From Pithys albifrons albifrons (lineage: Eukaryota; Chordata; Aves; Passeriformes; Thamnophilidae), in NCBI RefSeq assembly GCF_047495875.1, contig NC_092465.1, forward strand, positions 8,171,160 to 8,235,159: 64,000 bases of DNA. The letters are read 5' to 3'. Under the pieces are notes generated by a model, which saw nothing but the letters and a program-made list of their open reading frames with translations, searched no databases and was not told the origin of the DNA. Below, in pieces: positions 61,221 through 64,000 of this stretch. Numbering within the stretch: the first letter of the stretch is position 1; every line of letters begins with the position of its first letter. The translations under genes were made by a program, and so were the position numbers.

Positions 61221-64000
61221 TCAGAAAAATAGGTGTTTCAAGAGGAGTAGTGGTTAAAGACTTTGGTGATGAGTCAGAAGGATTTATGGAAGTGCTGCTG
61301 TAATTTCTTGTTCCGTGTCTACAATGTCTTTCTGAGCCAGACTGTCCCCAGTGCGTGACTTTTAATATTGGCACACCAGTCCTGCTGACACAGGACAGGT
61401 CCTAGAGCTAAGGTGTCATACAGTCATAAAAGCCACAGCCAAGACAGGGGTCTTCCTGTTACCATCATACTTCTCTTTGGAACACATGTACTCTTTGCTG
61501 GGCAATGGTAGTTCAGACAAAATCTCTGAATAATCAGCCATTTTAAGTGATCTCTTGACTGGCAAAAGGGCTGTGCTTGGAACTACTCTTGCCCAGTAAC
61601 GTCATCAGGCTGAACCATGCTATAGATTGCACCAAATGACACTGTTTATTTATCTATTTTGTGAGAAAATGATTGAAAAAGGCAATACGTGATACATAAT
61701 CATGTTTTCTGCCTCTGAGGAGACTGATTCTGTGTGGGAGAACCCCAGTGTGGGCCAACAGCTGGACAGGACAGGGAGGCCCCAGGCATTTGTGCATTTG
61801 AAAGGACTGTGTGTTTCCATGTCGCCACATATGGAAGACCAAGTTCTTTTATTCACCTTTGATTCTTTTACTCCTGTTCAAATGAGGAGAGAAAGCCCTC
61901 ATGTTCTCACTCCCTTCCCTGGGAGTAAGTTCTTTCATGTACTCTCCTTTCCTAAGCTCTTCTCATGGTGTCAGATGTCCCTGTGAGCTCTACCAGGTGG
62001 CTGTGAACAAACTGCCCCTGTGGGCTCTCCCGCACTTCCTTCAGTATCTGAACTGCATTTCTGAATATGCTGTGTCATAATTTTGGGGTTGCTTTTTTCT
62101 TTCCTTCTTCAAACCAGAAAACAAGTGCATTTAACCATGAAAGCAGGTACAAATGTATTCCTGTTAGTGGATAATAACGAAAAGTCAGAGAGATTAATGT
62201 GCTGTTGCTGTTTTTTCAGTACTGCATTGCTTGTGACTAACTACAATGTATGAGACCTTTTTTCTGCCTCATTAAATAAGTTAATAATGTAAATCAAGAG
62301 AAAAAACATATTGGATAGTGTGAGTACAGGTTGAGCATCAGATTTGCGCTTTCTGCCATCATGTATTAAAGGAGGTTTGACAACATACAGGTGTCCCAAC
62401 TACAAAACATTAACATTAGTCTTCTGTTATCTCGAAAGTAAATGAAAACAAAATTAAAAGGTCATACTGGTGCTTGTTTCAATCAGGAATACATGGCCAC
62501 TGGCTGGAATTTCTGTCAGACAAAGAGGGGAGCTCTAAAGGGAATGGAAGATTTTGAAGAAGACTCAGTGTTATGGACACTGCAATATATGCAGAAAGGA
62601 AACCTTTCATAGTTTTTAAATTGTAAATCAAAAGTATAATTCATTTTCTATAAAGTAGGATTTACTAAAACTCCTAGATGTTACTCTCCTGGCTTACCAA
62701 AAATCATTCACAAATTTCAACTACAGCTTTGAAGCCCAGAGAATAAGAATGTAAATAGGGACATAATCTTGACAACCTTGGAAGTAATAGGAAAAAACTT
62801 TTTAGATGGAGCTAGCAAGACAGTGATAAAAAAAAAACGTAGCTCTCTGGATTACAAAACAGAGTTAGAAAAAAAAAATCCCCATTATCTGAATATTTGT
62901 CCAAAACACATTTTAAGCTCAAAGTGAGCTGCTGAGACTCAAGAAACTTCATGTTCTGATAATGTGTTTTTTAGTAAGACCAAGTGCTTGCATTTTGTGA
63001 TTACAGATGGAATGGAAGGAAAGTTTCCAAATATTACTTTTTTCTGTCAAAGACTTGCTAAAATTCTTATTTTTTTCATCACAGGATTTTTAATCCAGAG
63101 GTTTCAGATAAAGAAATCCTAACAACTGGCTACTTTAACTCCAGCACAGGAATAAAGTAGTCATGAAGTTAATTTTCGGAAGTTGGATTAAAAGATATAG
63201 AGCTATTGGAAAAATATTGCCTTCCTTCCTTTGTTTTCAATTAAAAAATAGTTGCATTATTTATTTAATTTTTTAGAGGTGGTAATGATCACAAGGAAAG
63301 CAAATAAGGAACCCTGCACCAGGATATTGAGAAAATGCCAATCCTTTATTGGATGGAAGGAAATGAGTATGGATCCAATGCTAAACTTGCTGACATCAAT
63401 GGAAGATACTCATTGGTTTCAGCAATATTTGGGTAAGGCTTGAGATCTTGAGCTGATGTTATATGATGAAGCTCCTGACAGCTATTTGACCCCCAAAATT
63501 ATACTTGTCGTTGGAACAAAACGGAGATTTAAAACAGAACACTGAATTAAAAAGTAGCTCTGCTGTTGTAACAGGTCTAACATACATTTCAAATCAGAAA
63601 TACCTCTTTTAGGATCAAAGCCTCTTCTATTTCTGCATGAGACTGTAGCAGCGAGTGTGTTGCCTTTTTTTTTTAATCAAACACATACAAATTTGATATT
63701 AAAACTTTATATTAAATCAGCTGTCATTGATTTTTAGGCCATATTTTCATACATTTTAATTTCATAACAATATTAAGTGTAAATTAATTTTGAGAAAACT
63801 GGTTGTTTTAATGTTCTGTCCTGGACTTGGTAAATTCATGAGGGCTTTGATCTAACTGTCTAGTTTGTCCTGGATGCCTTAGGGGTTTGGCGAAGATTTT
63901 ATTCTGTAACATTCAGCTCCAATGTGGGAAAAGACAAAAGTAGAAACAGACAGTGCAGTTGGGGCCAACCAAATACCAGCTCAACTTCCAGTGTAGCTGT
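61221..64000. other. Non-coding DNA with one weak exon candidate
   Basis: No gene is supported with confidence. Overlapping frames of 60-95 codons on both strands at 61650-61986 are by-products of a less AT-rich patch. A-runs lie at 62828-62837 and 62870-62879. The segment 63277-63432 is listed separately because of splice-like flanks. Confidence 0.6.
63277..63432 (+). other. Possible exon (splice-like flanks, one open frame)
   Basis: A T-rich stretch ending in 'ttttttag' at 63276 precedes the segment and 'gtaagg' at 63433 follows it, giving a plausible acceptor and a good donor. The 156 bases are open in one frame throughout. They would start at codon position 2 and end at codon position 1, so intron phases match on both sides. 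The translation, about 52 residues with a stretch reading WKEMSMDPMLNLLTSMEDTHW, matches no family I know. Splice-like pairs this short arise by chance in 64 kb, so this may also be an exon of a non-coding RNA, or nothing. Confidence 0.15.

Noticed and set aside
61031..61303. Frames of 60-89 codons on both strands
   Set aside because: They overlap the CR1 fragment at 60930-61220 and read its decayed sequence.

Overview
The window looks like non-coding nuclear DNA from a songbird (Passeriformes). It is AT-rich, CpG-poor and full of stop codons in all frames. Its recognisable repeats are avian: five 3'-end fragments of CR1 LINEs, and one short element on the minus strand at about 14723-14861. 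In that element a tRNA-Ile-like head (B box visible at 14808-14818) is joined to a CR1-type 3' tail, the architecture of the passerine SINE TguSINE1. The passerine call rests mainly on this element. I see no bacterial-style operon, CRISPR array, functional rRNA or tRNA gene, or recognisable endogenous retrovirus.

No protein-coding gene can be supported. The open frames reach at most about 145 codons, several lack an ATG, none shows a domain I recognise, and many sit antisense to repeats or in low-complexity DNA. The window is best read as intergenic DNA or a very large intron. One stretch near the right end (63277-63432) has splice-like flanks and one open frame, so it is a weak exon candidate.

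Layout: 1-5768 is plain AT-rich DNA with one CR1 tail (1053-1131). At 5769-6109 lies the oddest object: a 5S rRNA-derived head with both internal promoter boxes readable, fused to a GC- and CpG-rich body with several hairpins that I cannot assign. From 6110 to 14722 there are only simple repeats. The TguSINE1-like element follows, then blocks that read like conserved regulatory DNA (about 15070-15540, 20460-20660 and 20995-21340), interrupted by a minus-strand CR1 (17302-17564). Another small minus-strand CR1 lies at 27953-28007. Further enhancer-like candidates are 30940-31420 and 47390-47830, the latter at the right end of a stretch from 43877 to 48253 with hardly any open frames. Two plus-strand CR1 fragments (55262-55681 and 60930-61220) and a strongly AT-rich tract flanked by a degenerate direct repeat (57775-58074) occupy the right-hand part.

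If the window has a biological role it is probably regulatory: several dense blocks of homeodomain, FOX and SOX-type words in a gene-free region resemble the non-coding surroundings of developmental genes. Sequence alone cannot show this; alignment to other birds would decide. The most likely undescribed item is the 5S-derived composite element.
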